Source: Actinoplanes octamycinicus (GTDB lineage Bacteria; Actinomycetota; Actinomycetes; Mycobacteriales; Micromonosporaceae). Taken from it: DNA of 64,000 nt. This document shows positions 42,102 through 50,933 of the stretch, piece by piece. The DNA lies in assembly GCF_014205225.1 (NCBI RefSeq), contig NZ_JACHNB010000001.1, forward strand, positions 1,240,001 to 1,304,000. The letters run 5' to 3'. The stretch's first letter is position 1. Every line of letters begins with the position of its first letter. Under the pieces are notes generated by a model that ran no database searches, was not told the origin of the DNA, and saw only the letters and a program-made list of their open reading frames with translations. A program made the position numbers and the translations under genes.

Positions 42102-44102
42102 TCAGCTCTTGGCGAGGCGGGCGAGGGCGCCCATGGCGACCTCGGACCGCGTCGTGTACCAGAACGGGGGCAGCGACCTGCGCAGGAACGTGCCGTAGCT
42201 GCGGGCCGTCTCCAGACGGGAGTCGAGGACCGCGACCACGCCCTTGTCGCCGGTCGAGCGGATCAGCCGGCCGACGCCCTGAGCCAGCCGGACCGCGGCG
42301 ATCGGGACGCTCACCGAGGCGAACCCGGAGCCGGGCCGGGCCGCGTCGGCGGCGGCCGCGCGGGCGGCGGCCAGCGGCTCGTCCGGCCGCGGGAACGGCA
42401 GCCGGTCGATCACCACGAGCTGGCAGGAGTCGCCGGGCACGTCCACGCCCTGCCAGAGCGACATCACCCCGAACAGGCAGCTGGCCTGCTCCTCCCGGAA
42501 CTTGCGGACCAGGATCGGCAGGGTCTCGTCGCCCTGCAGCAGGATCGGCAGGTCGGTTTTCGCCCGCAGCAGCTCGGCTGCCTGGGTGGCCGCCTTGCGT
42601 GAGGAGAACAGCCCGAGCGTCCGCCCGCCCAGCGCCTGCACGAGTTTCAGCAGCTCCTCGCCGGCGGCGTCGGACAGGCCGGAGGCCATCGGCCGGGGCA
42701 GGTGCGCCGCGACGTACAGAATCCCCTGTTTCGGATAGTCGAACGGGGAACCGACGTCGAGCGACGTCCAGCCGTCCCCGGAGGACGCCTCCGCGGTGGC
42801 GACCGGCAGCCCGAGCGAGCGGGCCACGGTGTCGAACCGGCCGCCCAGCGTCAGCGTCGCCGAGGCGGCCACCACGGTGCGGTCCGAGTAGAGCGCCTGG
42901 CCGAGCGTGCCGGCCACCGAGAGCGGGGCCACCACGAGCGCCCGCCGCCCCGAGCCGAGGTCGGATTTCTCCACCCAGGCCACGTCGAAGTCGTCCTCCT
43001 CGAGCAGCCGCTGGGCGGTCGTGGAGAGCTCGTCGAGGACCGCCTTGGCCTGCTGCTTGCGAACCGGGTCGGGATCGTCGGACTTGATGTCGCCGATCGC
43101 GGTGAGGCCGGCCCGGGTGGCCGTCTCCAGCAGGGTGACCGCCTGACGGAGCGGCTCCGGCAGCCCGTCGGTGAGCCGGCCGGCCGACACGTCGGCCAGG
43201 CCGACGGTGAGCGCGTCGGCCGCCTCGGCGAGCGCCTCGGCGGCGGCCGGCGGGACCAGCGTGCGGGCCCGGCGGCCGGCCCGCTCGATCGCGTCCGGGG
43301 TGAGCTCGGCCTGCGACGCCGACGAGACCCGCTCGGCCAGCTCGTGCGCCTCGTCGACGACCAGCAGCTTGTGCGGCGGGATGATGTGCCGCTCGGCGAG
43401 CATGTCGACGGCGAGCAGGCTGTGGTTGGTGACCACGATGTCGGCCTCGCGGGCGCGCACCCGGGACGCCTCGGCGAAGCACTCCTGCCCGTACGGACAC
43501 TTGGCGGCGCCGACGCAGTCCCGGGCCGGCATCGAGACCGCCCGCCAGGCGCTGTCGTCCACACCCGGGTCCAGCTCGTCCCGGTCGCCGGTCTGGGTCT
43601 TGTCCGCCCACTTCCGGATCCGGACCACCTGCTTGCCGATCTTGCCGGCCTCGCCCAGCCACTGCCCGGCCTTGGGCGCCGGGGCGTCGTCGAAGAGGGT
43701 GTCGGTGGGCGCCGCCTCGGAGTCGGCGTGCTCCAGCTTGGCCATGCAGAGGTAGTGGTGCCGGCCCTTCAGCACGGCGAAGCTCGGCTTGCGCCCGAGG
43801 ACCGGCTCGACCGCGGCGGCCAGCCGGGGCAGGTCGTGCTCGACCAGCTGGTTCTGCAGGGCGAGGGTGGCGGTGGAGACCACCACGGGGCCCTCCACCA
43901 GCAGCGCGGGGGTCAGGTAGCCCAGGCTCTTGCCGGTGCCCGTGCCGGCCTGGACGAGCAGGTGCGTCCGGTCCTTGACGGCCTTGTCGATCGCCTCGAC
44001 CATGGCCTGCTGACCTGGGCGGGAGGAGCCGCCGGGGACGGCGCCGACGGCGGCGGCGAGGAGCTCTCCGGCGGTCGCCTTCTTCTTGGTAGCTGCGGGC
44101 AC
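42102..44102 (-). CDS. DinG-like (XPD-type) ATP-dependent DNA helicase
   Basis: 666 residues. Walker A G53-TGTGK-S59; DEAH in LLVVDEAHELAE; four Cys (LCMAK, DCVGAAKCPYGQEC) for an Fe-S cluster; HD2 motifs SLWQGVDVPGDSC and LAQGVGRLIRS. 5'-3' helicase of the DinG/YoaA family, acting in repair of stalled forks or R-loops. GTG start. It is divergent from DUF402. Confidence 0.93.
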   Translation of the reverse strand: MPAATKKKATAGELLAAAVGAVPGGSSRPGQQAMVEAIDKAVKDRTHLLVQAGTGTGKSLGYLTPALLVEGPVVVSTATLALQNQLVEHDLPRLAAAVEPVLGRKPSFAVLKGRHHYLCMAKLEHADSEAAPTDTLFDDAPAPKAGQWLGEAGKIGKQVVRIRKWADKTQTGDRDELDPGVDDSAWRAVSMPARDCVGAAKCPYGQECFAEASRVRAREADIVVTNHSLLAVDMLAERHIIPPHKLLVVDEAHELAERVSSASQAELTPDAIERAGRRARTLVPPAAAEALAEAADALTVGLADVSAGRLTDGLPEPLRQAVTLLETATRAGLTAIGDIKSDDPDPVRKQQAKAVLDELSTTAQRLLEEDDFDVAWVEKSDLGSGRRALVVAPLSVAGTLGQALYSDRTVVAASATLTLGGRFDTVARSLGLPVATAEASSGDGWTSLDVGSPFDYPKQGILYVAAHLPRPMASGLSDAAGEELLKLVQALGGRTLGLFSSRKAATQAAELLRAKTDLPILLQGDETLPILVRKFREEQASCLFGVMSLWQGVDVPGDSCQLVVIDRLPFPRPDEPLAAARAAAADAARPGSGFASVSVPIAAVRLAQGVGRLIRSTGDKGVVAVLDSRLETARSYGTFLRRSLPPFWYTTRSEVAMGALARLAKS

Positions 44103-44157
44103 CCAGGAACCGTACCCGGGACCACCGACAGAACCGGTGCACCGTTAGGGTGCACCC

Positions 44158-44664
44158 ATGCCGAGCGAGATGGTCCGGGTCATCTACACGAAGTACGACG
44201 GTTCGGCGCATCGCGACTATCCGGCCCGCCGGCTGGCCGAGGACGACCTGGGCGTCTGGGTCGGCGTGACGCAGGGCACCGCGTCGGTCTACCACGGCCG
44301 CCCGTCCGTCGAGCAGATCCCGTTCGTCCTGCTCATCCCGCATCAGGCCTGGTGGACCGGGATGTTCAACCCGCCGCCGCGGACCAGCGAGGTCTACTGC
44401 GACATCACCACCCCGGCCCGCTGGGAGGGTGACACGGTGCACATCGTCGACCTCGACCTGGACGTGGTCCGGCGCCGCGAGACCGGGCTGGTCGAGCTGC
44501 GCGACGAGGACGAGTTCGAGGAGCACCGGACGCTGTTCGGTTACCCGGAGGACCTGGTCGGCCACGCGAACGCGGCCGCCCGGCTGCTGCTCGACCGGCT
44601 GGGCGACGGCACCGAGCCGTTCGCCTCGCACTACCGCAAGCACCTGCTAGAGGTCACCCAGTAA
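44158..44664 (+). CDS. DUF402 domain protein
   Basis: 168 residues: RVIYTKYDGSAHRDYPARRL, WTGMFNPPPRTSEVYCDITTPARWEGDTVHIVDLDLDVV, then acidic EELRDEDEFEEH. DUF402 proteins share the fold of FomD-like nucleoside-diphosphate hydrolases, with acidic metal ligands (YCDIT, DLDLDVV, DEDEFE). The 3' end overlaps the convergent sigma factor by 18 bases. Confidence 0.88.
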   Translation: MPSEMVRVIYTKYDGSAHRDYPARRLAEDDLGVWVGVTQGTASVYHGRPSVEQIPFVLLIPHQAWWTGMFNPPPRTSEVYCDITTPARWEGDTVHIVDLDLDVVRRRETGLVELRDEDEFEEHRTLFGYPEDLVGHANAAARLLLDRLGDGTEPFASHYRKHLLEVTQ

Positions 44665-45525
44665 GACCTTCTCCGGGTTCTGCTGCAGGAAGATCCCGGT
44701 GATCCGCCCGTCGTCGACGGCGACGGTGAGCACGCTGCGCACCGGGGCCCCGTCCATCCGGCCCCGCAGCAGCATCCCGGCGCCGCCCGCCACCAGCACC
44801 GGCGCCACCTCGACCTCGGTCATCGTGGCCATCCGGTGGGTGAGCAGGCCGTGGAAGAGGCGGCCCACCTTCTCGGCGCCGTGGATCGGCCGCAGCGCGC
44901 TGCGGACCACCCCGCCGCCGTCGCTGATCGCGACGACATCCGGGGCCAGGACCGCGGCCAGCGTACGGAAATCGCCGCTCTGTGCCGCCGCCAGGAAAGC
45001 GGTCAGCACCCGCCGCTGCTCGGCCGGCCCGGCGGTGTGCCGGATCCCGCCCTCGGTCACCGCCCGCCGCCCCCGGGAGGCGTGCTGCCGGGCCGCCGCG
45101 GGCGTGCTGTCCAGCACCGTGGCCACCTCCTCGAACGGCACCCCGAACGCGTCGTGCAGCACGAACGCCACCCGCTGCTCCGGGGTGAGCCGCTCCAGCA
45201 CCACCAGCAGCGCCATCCCGACCTGGTCGGCGCGCTCGGCGTGGCCGGCCGGGTCGGCGTCCGGGTCGACCGCGAAGACCGGGAGCCACTCGCCGGGGTA
45301 GGCGGTACGGCGTACCCGAGCCGAGGTGAGCTGGGTCAGGCAGATCCGTGAGGTGACCGTGGTCAGCCAGCCGCGCGGATCCCGGATGTCGCTCTGCTGC
45401 GCGAAGCGCAGCCAGGCCTCCTGCACCGCGTCCTCGGCCTCGGCCCGGTTGCCGAGGATCCGGAAGGCGACCGCCGTCAGGTAGGACCGGTGCGCCTCGA
45501 ACTCGTGCACGGCAGGCGACAGCAT
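44647..45525 (-). CDS. ECF41-type sigma factor with C-terminal SnoaL-like domain
   Basis: 292 residues. Sigma-70 region 2 (FRILGNRAEAEDAVQEAWLRF) and region 4 (LERLTPEQRVAFVLHDAFGVPFEEVATVL), then a SnoaL-like extension that regulates activity in ECF41 factors. The three ECF41 marks are present with changes: WLPVF (usually WLPEP), DGGG, and NPEKV (usually NPDKL). ATG at 45525 fits best; a GTG at 45573 lies against a CATACT -10-like box. No carboxymuconolactone or AhpD partner gene is adjacent. Confidence 0.85.
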   Translation of the reverse strand: MLSPAVHEFEAHRSYLTAVAFRILGNRAEAEDAVQEAWLRFAQQSDIRDPRGWLTTVTSRICLTQLTSARVRRTAYPGEWLPVFAVDPDADPAGHAERADQVGMALLVVLERLTPEQRVAFVLHDAFGVPFEEVATVLDSTPAAARQHASRGRRAVTEGGIRHTAGPAEQRRVLTAFLAAAQSGDFRTLAAVLAPDVVAISDGGGVVRSALRPIHGAEKVGRLFHGLLTHRMATMTEVEVAPVLVAGGAGMLLRGRMDGAPVRSVLTVAVDDGRITGIFLQQNPEKVLLGDL

Positions 45526-45617
45526 GGGCACATTCTGCGCGGCTTGCCCAGGCTGGGGTATCACCTGTGCCACAGTATGAAACGGGATTTTTACCGTAAA
45601 TGGGGTGGTGAGCGCAC

Positions 45618-46487
45618 GTGCAGGACATGGCGACTCTCGCGGGCAGCCTGGCCGGACTCGCCGGCGCCGGCGGCGCCATGTCGATCGCCCTGGCCCGCCG
45701 GCCCCGGCCCTGCCTGACCGCCGGGCACGCCCTGGTGCCGGACCGGCTGACCGACCCGCTGCCGATGGTGCTGCGGCTCGGGCTCGGCGGGATGACCGTC
45801 CGGGTCACCCCCGGGCCGCACGGCGAGCTGTTCCTCGGTCCCGGCGACCCGCGGCCCGGCCGCACCCTGCGCCGGCTGGTGCTGGCCCCCCTGTTCACCC
45901 GGGCCCAGGCCAGCGCCGGCCGGCTGTGGAGCGATCAGCGGGCGCCGTTCCAGCTGGTCGTCGAGTTCGCCGGGCCGGGCCGGGACACCGAGTCGCTGCT
46001 GCGCGCCTATCGGATGCTGGACCAGCAGCTGCGGGACCACGCGCCGCTGCTGAGCCGCAGCGCCGGCGGCGAGGTGACGCCGGGCGTGGTGACCGTCACG
46101 GTGGCCGGCATCGTCAACGTCCGGGAGCTGCTCGCCGCCCAGCCGGTGCGGTACGCGTTCGCCGACGGCACGTTCGACGACCTGGACGCCGGGCCGGCCC
46201 CGCTGGACCTGGTCCCGGTGCTCAGCGAGCCGTGGACGCGCCGGTTCGGCTGGGACGGCCGGGAGCCGATCACCGCCGAGGAGCGGCATCAGCTGCACGC
46301 GCTGGTCCAGGCCGCGCACGATCAGGGCCACCTGGTCCGGGTCGGCGGGCTGCCGGACGCGTCCCGCCGGGCCCGGACGGCGATCTGGTCCGAGTTGATC
46401 CACGCCGGAGTGGACGTGATCGCCGACGCCGACATCTCCGGACTCGCAAAGCATCTCCGCCGGTTTGGGACCGTGTCGAACGGGTGA
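45618..46487 (+). CDS. Degenerate PI-PLC-like protein
   Basis: 289 residues, with a short N-terminal hydrophobic stretch. The order of segments matches the secreted phosphatidylinositol-specific phospholipase C family seen in actinobacteria: an N-terminal GHALVPDRL where active enzymes read HxHNDYEH, TLRRLVLAPLFTRAQ, LVVEFA, VTVTVAGI, and a C-terminal QAAHDQGHLVRVGGLPD-RTAIWSELIHAGVDVIADADISGL. The catalytic His-Asn-Asp and the metal acids appear lost, so it may be a pseudoenzyme. Family assignment is moderately sure. Confidence 0.6.
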   Translation: MQDMATLAGSLAGLAGAGGAMSIALARRPRPCLTAGHALVPDRLTDPLPMVLRLGLGGMTVRVTPGPHGELFLGPGDPRPGRTLRRLVLAPLFTRAQASAGRLWSDQRAPFQLVVEFAGPGRDTESLLRAYRMLDQQLRDHAPLLSRSAGGEVTPGVVTVTVAGIVNVRELLAAQPVRYAFADGTFDDLDAGPAPLDLVPVLSEPWTRRFGWDGREPITAEERHQLHALVQAAHDQGHLVRVGGLPDASRRARTAIWSELIHAGVDVIADADISGLAKHLRRFGTVSNG

Positions 46488-46556
46488 ACACCCGTGGACC
46501 GATAGCATGCCTGCGGAGATCATGCGAGAAAAACCCGTCGATCGAGGTCCTGTGCC

Positions 46557-47183
46557 GTGAAGTTCTCATTCCGCCCCGTCGAGGGCGTCTTCTACGACCT
46601 CTTCACCAAGGCCTCGTTGAACCTGGTGAAGGGCACCGAGCTGCTCAACGAGCTGGCTCTGCCCGGCGTGGACGTCCAGTCGGTCAGCGAACGGCTGAGC
46701 GATGTGGAGCACGACAGCGACGCGATCACGCACGAGCTGTACAAGAAGATCAACTCCACCTTCATCACGCCGTTCGACCGGGCCGACATCTACTCGCTCG
46801 GCTCCCAGCTGGACGACGTGATGGACCACCTGGAGGCGGTCGGCAACCTGCTCTACCTCTACGGCCTGACCGAGCTGCCGTCGCTGCCCCGGGAGATGCA
46901 CGAGCTGATCACGGTGCTCGACCAGCAGGCGAAGATCACGTCGGACGCGATGCCCCGGCTGCGCTCGATGAAGGGTCTCGAGGAGTACTGGATCGAGATC
47001 AACCGCCTGGAGAACGACGGCGACCGGGCCTACCGGATGCTGCTGGTCCGGCTCTTCTCCGGGGAGTACGACGCACTGACCGTCCTGAAGATGAAGGAGG
47101 TCGCCGACGAGCTGGAGGCGGCCTGCGACGCGTTCGAGCACGTGGCGAACACGGTCGAGACCATCGCGGTCAAGGAGTCGTAA
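46557..47183 (+). CDS. DUF47 (PhoU-like) accessory protein of the Pit transporter
   Basis: 208 residues, all-helical: FYDLFTKASLNLVKGTELL, HDSDAITHELYKKINSTFITPFDRADIYSLGSQLDDVMD (the DUF47 core), ENDGDRAYRMLL. DUF47 proteins are encoded next to pit and modulate phosphate transport. GTG start. The TTG of pit is five bases after its stop. Confidence 0.92.
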   Translation: MKFSFRPVEGVFYDLFTKASLNLVKGTELLNELALPGVDVQSVSERLSDVEHDSDAITHELYKKINSTFITPFDRADIYSLGSQLDDVMDHLEAVGNLLYLYGLTELPSLPREMHELITVLDQQAKITSDAMPRLRSMKGLEEYWIEINRLENDGDRAYRMLLVRLFSGEYDALTVLKMKEVADELEAACDAFEHVANTVETIAVKES

Positions 47184-47187
47184 AACC

Positions 47188-48195
47188 TTGTCACCCGAAC
47201 TCGTCGCCGTCCTGGCGGTGATCATCGCCGCGATGGTGTTCGACTACACCAACGGCTTCCACGACGCGGCGAACGCGATCGCGACCAGTGTCAGCACCCG
47301 CGCGCTCACCCCGCGGGTGGCCCTCGGGATGGCCGCGGTCGGCAACTTCATCGGCGCGCACCTGGGCACCGAGGTCGCCAAGACGGTCGGTGACGGCCTG
47401 GTCGACCTGCCCACCGGCATCCCCAGCCTGGGCATCGTCTTCGCCGGCGTGCTCGGGGCCGTCGCCTGGAACCTGATCACCTGGTATTTCGGGCTGCCGT
47501 CCAGCTCCTCGCACGCGCTCTTCGGCGGGCTGGTCGGCGCCACCCTGGTGGCCGGCCTGGGCAGCGTGCAGTGGATGAACATCGTGCAGAAGGTCCTGAT
47601 CCCGATGGTCCTCTCGCCGGTGGTCGGGCTGATCCTCGGCTTCGTCGCGATGATCGCGCTGATGTGGACGTTCCGGCGCGGCCACCCGGGCAAGCTGAAC
47701 CGCGGCTTCCGGATGGCGCAGACCGTCTCGGCCGCGGCGATGGCGGTCGGGCACGGCACCCAGGACGCCGCCAAGACCATGGGCATCGTGGTGCTGGCGC
47801 TCTACACCGGCGGTTTCCAGGATGACACCACGCACATCCCGCAGTGGGTCTACTGGGCGTCCGCCACGATGCTGGCGGCCGGCACCTACACCGGCGGCTG
47901 GCGGATCATCCGCACCCTGGGCCGCAAGATCATCGACCTGGGCCCGTCCGAGGGTTTCGCCGCCGAGACGGTGGCCAGCTCGGTCCTCTACTTCAACGCC
48001 TTCGTCCTGCACGCGCCGATCTCCACCACCCACACCATCACCTCAGCGATCATGGGCGTCGGCGCCACCAAACGCCTCAGCGCGGTCCGCTGGAACGTCG
48101 CCGGCAACATCGTCATCGCCTGGGTCACCACGTTCCCGGCGGCCGCCCTGCTGGCCTGCCTCCTGTACTTCGTCTGCCGCCCCCTGTTCGGCTGA
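47188..48195 (+). CDS. pit: Low-affinity inorganic phosphate transporter PiT
   Basis: 335 residues, about ten membrane helices. PiT signatures FDYTNGFHDAANAIATSVSTRALTPR and, in the second half, VLHAPISTTHTITSAIMGVG. It couples metal-phosphate uptake to the proton gradient. TTG start, with AAGGAG 10 bases upstream. The high-affinity pst system lies 5 kb away, so both phosphate routes are in the window. Confidence 0.93.
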   Translation: MSPELVAVLAVIIAAMVFDYTNGFHDAANAIATSVSTRALTPRVALGMAAVGNFIGAHLGTEVAKTVGDGLVDLPTGIPSLGIVFAGVLGAVAWNLITWYFGLPSSSSHALFGGLVGATLVAGLGSVQWMNIVQKVLIPMVLSPVVGLILGFVAMIALMWTFRRGHPGKLNRGFRMAQTVSAAAMAVGHGTQDAAKTMGIVVLALYTGGFQDDTTHIPQWVYWASATMLAAGTYTGGWRIIRTLGRKIIDLGPSEGFAAETVASSVLYFNAFVLHAPISTTHTITSAIMGVGATKRLSAVRWNVAGNIVIAWVTTFPAAALLACLLYFVCRPLFG

Positions 48196-48225
48196 TCCCG
48201 CCCGCGGGCGTCGCCTTGCGCCGGC

Positions 48226-48540
48226 GCAGGCCGTTCCGCGCCGCCCCGCGCCCCCACGCACGCCGTTCCGCGCCGCCCCGCGCCCCCACGCACGCCGTTC
48301 CGCGCCGCCCCGCGCCCGCGCACGCCGTTCCGCGCCGCCCCGCGCCCCCACGCACGCCGTTGCGCGCCGCCCGCGCACGCCGTTGCGCGCCCCACGCACG
48401 GCGTTCCGAGCCACCCCGCGCCCCACGCACGCCGCTCCCAGCCATCCGCGCCCCCGCGCCCCCACGCACGCCGTTCCGAGCACCCGCGCCCCCGCGCCCC
48501 ACGCACGCCGTTCCGGGCCGCCCCGCCGCGCTGAACCGCA
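48226..48540. repeat. About 32-bp degenerate tandem repeats, nearly pure G+C
   Basis: CCGTTCCGCG-like words at 48231, 48263, 48295, 48325 and 48357 (period 30-32), then more degraded copies to about 48540. No gene between pit and the IS110 element (48196-49652); open frames here are by-products of lack of A/T. Confidence 0.75.
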
Positions 48541-48660
48541 CGAGGCCCGCCGCGCATTCGAGGCCCGCGTCGCTCTCGAAACCCGCCGCACATCCGCAGC
48601 CCACCGCGGACTCGAAGCCGCCGGACATCCGAAACCCGCGCCACTCTCAGATCCCGCCCT

Positions 48661-48743
48661 CCCAGGGGGACCTTCCCTGGACAGTCTGGCGGATTCCGCG
48701 AATCGCGGCGGGTGGCCTGTGGACAACGCGGTGGTGTGGACAA
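48661..48743 (+). repeat. Dispersed element with paired DnaA-box-like sites, copy C
   Basis: CCCAGGGGGA at 48661, then TGTGGACAA at 48718-48726 and 48735-48743 (starts 17 apart, block-to-box spacing 57). Confidence 0.72.
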
Positions 48744-48752
48744 CGCGCCGGC

Positions 48753-48838
48753 GCGGACATGCGGTGGGGCGGACATGCGGTGGGGCGGACATGCGGTGGG
48801 GCGGACATGCGGTGGGGCGGACATGCGGTGGGGCGGAT
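48753..48838. repeat. 16-bp tandem repeats, five exact copies
   Basis: GCGGACATGCGGTGGG starts at 48753, 48769, 48785, 48801 and 48817, followed by a partial unit. Immediately downstream of copy C. Confidence 0.88.
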
Positions 48839-48959
48839 AGGCCGACCGCGCGGATACCGGGTGGTGCAGACGGCGCGGCGGTGCCGACAGCGGGTTTACG
48901 GGCAGCGCGGCGGTCGGACCACGCGACCACGCGGAAACCGCAGTCGTGCGGACCGCGCG

Positions 48960-49335
48960 ATCACCCGGACAGAGCGGCGGCGCGGACAGCGGGGTTTGCA
49001 GAGAGCGCGATGGCGCGGACCACGCGGATACCGCGACCACGCGGACAGAGCGGCAGCGCGGACAGAGCGGCTGACGCGGTGCGGCGGTGCGGGCAACACG
49101 GCGGGGCGGGCAACTCGGCGAGGCGGTGGGGCGGGCAGGGCGGCGGGGCGGGCGGGGCGGCAGCGCGGACAGAGCGGCTGACGCGGCGCGGCAGCGCGGG
49201 CAACACGGCGAGGCCGCGGGCGGGCAGGGCGGCGGGGCGGGCAGGGCGGCAGGGCGGCAGCACGGGCAGCGGGGCGGGGCGGCAATGCGGCGGGCGGGCA
49301 GCGGAGCGGGCGGTGCGGCGGGGCGGCGGGGCGGG
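48960..49335. repeat. Degenerate GC-rich short repeats
   Basis: Irregular copies of GCGGACAGAGCGGC and GGCGGGGCGGGCAG-like words. No coding potential recognised. Confidence 0.6.
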
Positions 49336-49449
49336 GTTCGGTGACCAGCCGCGGACAGTGAAGAGGGCGGCGATCGCTTTGGACGCGCAGCGGCCAGATC
49401 GCCGTCCTCGGCCCGCGCTACTTAAAGAGAATTTGGTGTACGACCGCGG

Positions 49450-49652
49450 CCCGGCCAGGCTTGGTCGAGGTGATCGGTAGGGTGCTCAGGCCCGCGCTGC
49501 CCACTCATATGGCGGGGTGTGGCTCTCTCCCGGCTTGGACCCTGCCGGTCACCGTGGCGCGGAGTGGCTGAAGAGGGGTTTGCCCAGCTGTAAGTAGCGT
49601 TGCCCTCCCGCTGGTGTGGTTCTGCCGCGACGACGGGAAGGTCAACGGGTAC
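49450..49652 (+). ncRNA. Candidate IS110 bridge-RNA region (5' non-coding end)
   Basis: About 200 non-coding bases precede the transposase start inside the presumed left end. In IS110-group elements this end is transcribed into a bridge RNA that specifies donor and target DNA. Sequence here has several GC-rich arms but I cannot fold it, so the call rests on family knowledge and position. Confidence 0.3.
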
Positions 49653-50845
49653 ATGGGTCAGCTGATCATTGGAGTCGATCCGCACAAGCGGTCCGCGACG
49701 ATCGAGATCATCAACGAGCGTGAACAGGTGCTGGCCCGTGGCAGGTACGGCACCGACACCGGTGGCTACCAGCAGATGCTCGCCGCCGGCCGCCGTCACG
49801 CCGGCCGGGTGTGGGCGGTCGAGGGCTGTAACGGCATCGGCCGGCACCTGGCCCAGCGGCTGGTCGCCGACGGCGAAACCGTGCTGGACGTCCCGGCGAA
49901 ACTCGCCGCGAAAGCCCGCAACTTTGACACCGGGCACGGCCGTAAAACCGACGGTCACGACGCGCACCACATCGCGGTGACCGCCCTGCGCACCCCGGGC
50001 CTGCGCCGCGTTCACGCCGACGGCGCCACCGTCGCGCTGCGGCTGCTGGCCGACCGCCGCGACCAGCTCGGCGCCACCCGCACCGAGACCATCAACCGGC
50101 TGCACCAGCTACTGCTCGAACTGATCCCCGGCGGCGCGAAGAAGAACCTGACCACCGACCAGGCCCGCACCCTGCTCGAACGCGTCAGCGTCCCGGCCGG
50201 CGACATCGTCACCGCCACCCGCTATCAGCTGGCCGGCGACCTGGCCGACGAGCTCACCACCCTGGACACCAAGATCAAAGCAGCCAACCGGCAGCTGAAG
50301 ACCGTGCTGGCCGCCACCGGCACCCAGCTGACCAGCCTCAACGGCATCGGCCCCTCCGGCGCCGCCCGCCTGCTCGGCGACATCGGCGACATCAGCCGCT
50401 TCCCGACCCGCGGGCACTTCGCCACCTGGAACGGCACCGCCCCCATCGACGTGTCCTCCGGCGACAACCATCATCACCGGCTCAACCGGGCCGGGAACCG
50501 GCGCATCAACCGGGTCCTGCACATCATGGCCATCACCCAGCTCCGCTTCGACACCCCCGGCCGCGCCTACTACCAGCGCAAACGCGCCGAAGGCAAAACC
50601 GCGATGGAAGCCATGCGAGCGTTGAAACGACGCCTGTCCGACACCGTCTACCGCCAAATGATCAAAGACGACCACACGGCACAACAGACAGCGACGGGTC
50701 CGGGAGGACACACGGGGGCGACTCTGAACTCCAGCGCGGCCGACCCAAACCCCAAGATCGACACTTCGGAAAAGTCACAACCCGGACCCGCCAACCACCA
50801 CCCTAAAACACCCCTCACACCAACCCCTTGACAGAGGGGTGCCGG
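49480..50845 (+). mobile_element. IS110-family insertion sequence (ends approximate)
   Basis: Contains one transposase gene and a long 5' non-coding end. IS110 elements usually lack terminal inverted repeats and target duplications, so ends cannot be set from one copy. The right end is probably near the CCCCT-TGACAG-AGGGG hairpin (50824-50839) that spans the transposase stop. Confidence 0.6.
49653..50831 (+). CDS. IS110-family transposase
   Basis: 392 residues. N-terminal RuvC-like DEDD domain: D9 (GVDPHKRS), E57 (AVEGCNG), D100 and D103 (KTDGHDAHH); C-terminal Tnp_20-type domain with helix-hairpin-helix LTSLNGIGPSGAARLLGDIGDISRF, and the conserved Ser in the SSGDNHHHRLNRAGNRRINRVLH region. 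All catalytic acids are present and the frame is intact, so it may be active. I chose ATG 49653; a GTG 13 codons upstream is possible. Its codon use has slightly more A than neighbours near the 3' end. Confidence 0.92.
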   Translation: MGQLIIGVDPHKRSATIEIINEREQVLARGRYGTDTGGYQQMLAAGRRHAGRVWAVEGCNGIGRHLAQRLVADGETVLDVPAKLAAKARNFDTGHGRKTDGHDAHHIAVTALRTPGLRRVHADGATVALRLLADRRDQLGATRTETINRLHQLLLELIPGGAKKNLTTDQARTLLERVSVPAGDIVTATRYQLAGDLADELTTLDTKIKAANRQLKTVLAATGTQLTSLNGIGPSGAARLLGDIGDISRFPTRGHFATWNGTAPIDVSSGDNHHHRLNRAGNRRINRVLHIMAITQLRFDTPGRAYYQRKRAEGKTAMEAMRALKRRLSDTVYRQMIKDDHTAQQTATGPGGHTGATLNSSAADPNPKIDTSEKSQPGPANHHPKTPLTPTP

Positions 50846-50853
50846 GAGCATGC

Positions 50854-50873
50854 GGTCCGCACCACCGCGGACC
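50854..50873. terminator. Terminator after the Gfo/Idh/MocA gene
   Basis: 7-bp stem GGTCCGC/GCGGACC with a six-base loop, 60 bases past the - strand stop. Confidence 0.45.
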
Positions 50874-50933
50874 TGCGTATATGAGGCGTTTGAACGGTAT
50901 GGGGTGTCGGCTGGATCGGGCGGCGGGCGGGTC

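Noticed and set aside
48196..49480. Long + strand frames of 445-550 codons after pit
   Set aside because: Translated tandem repeats (Arg/Pro/Thr/His), no start context, no domains.
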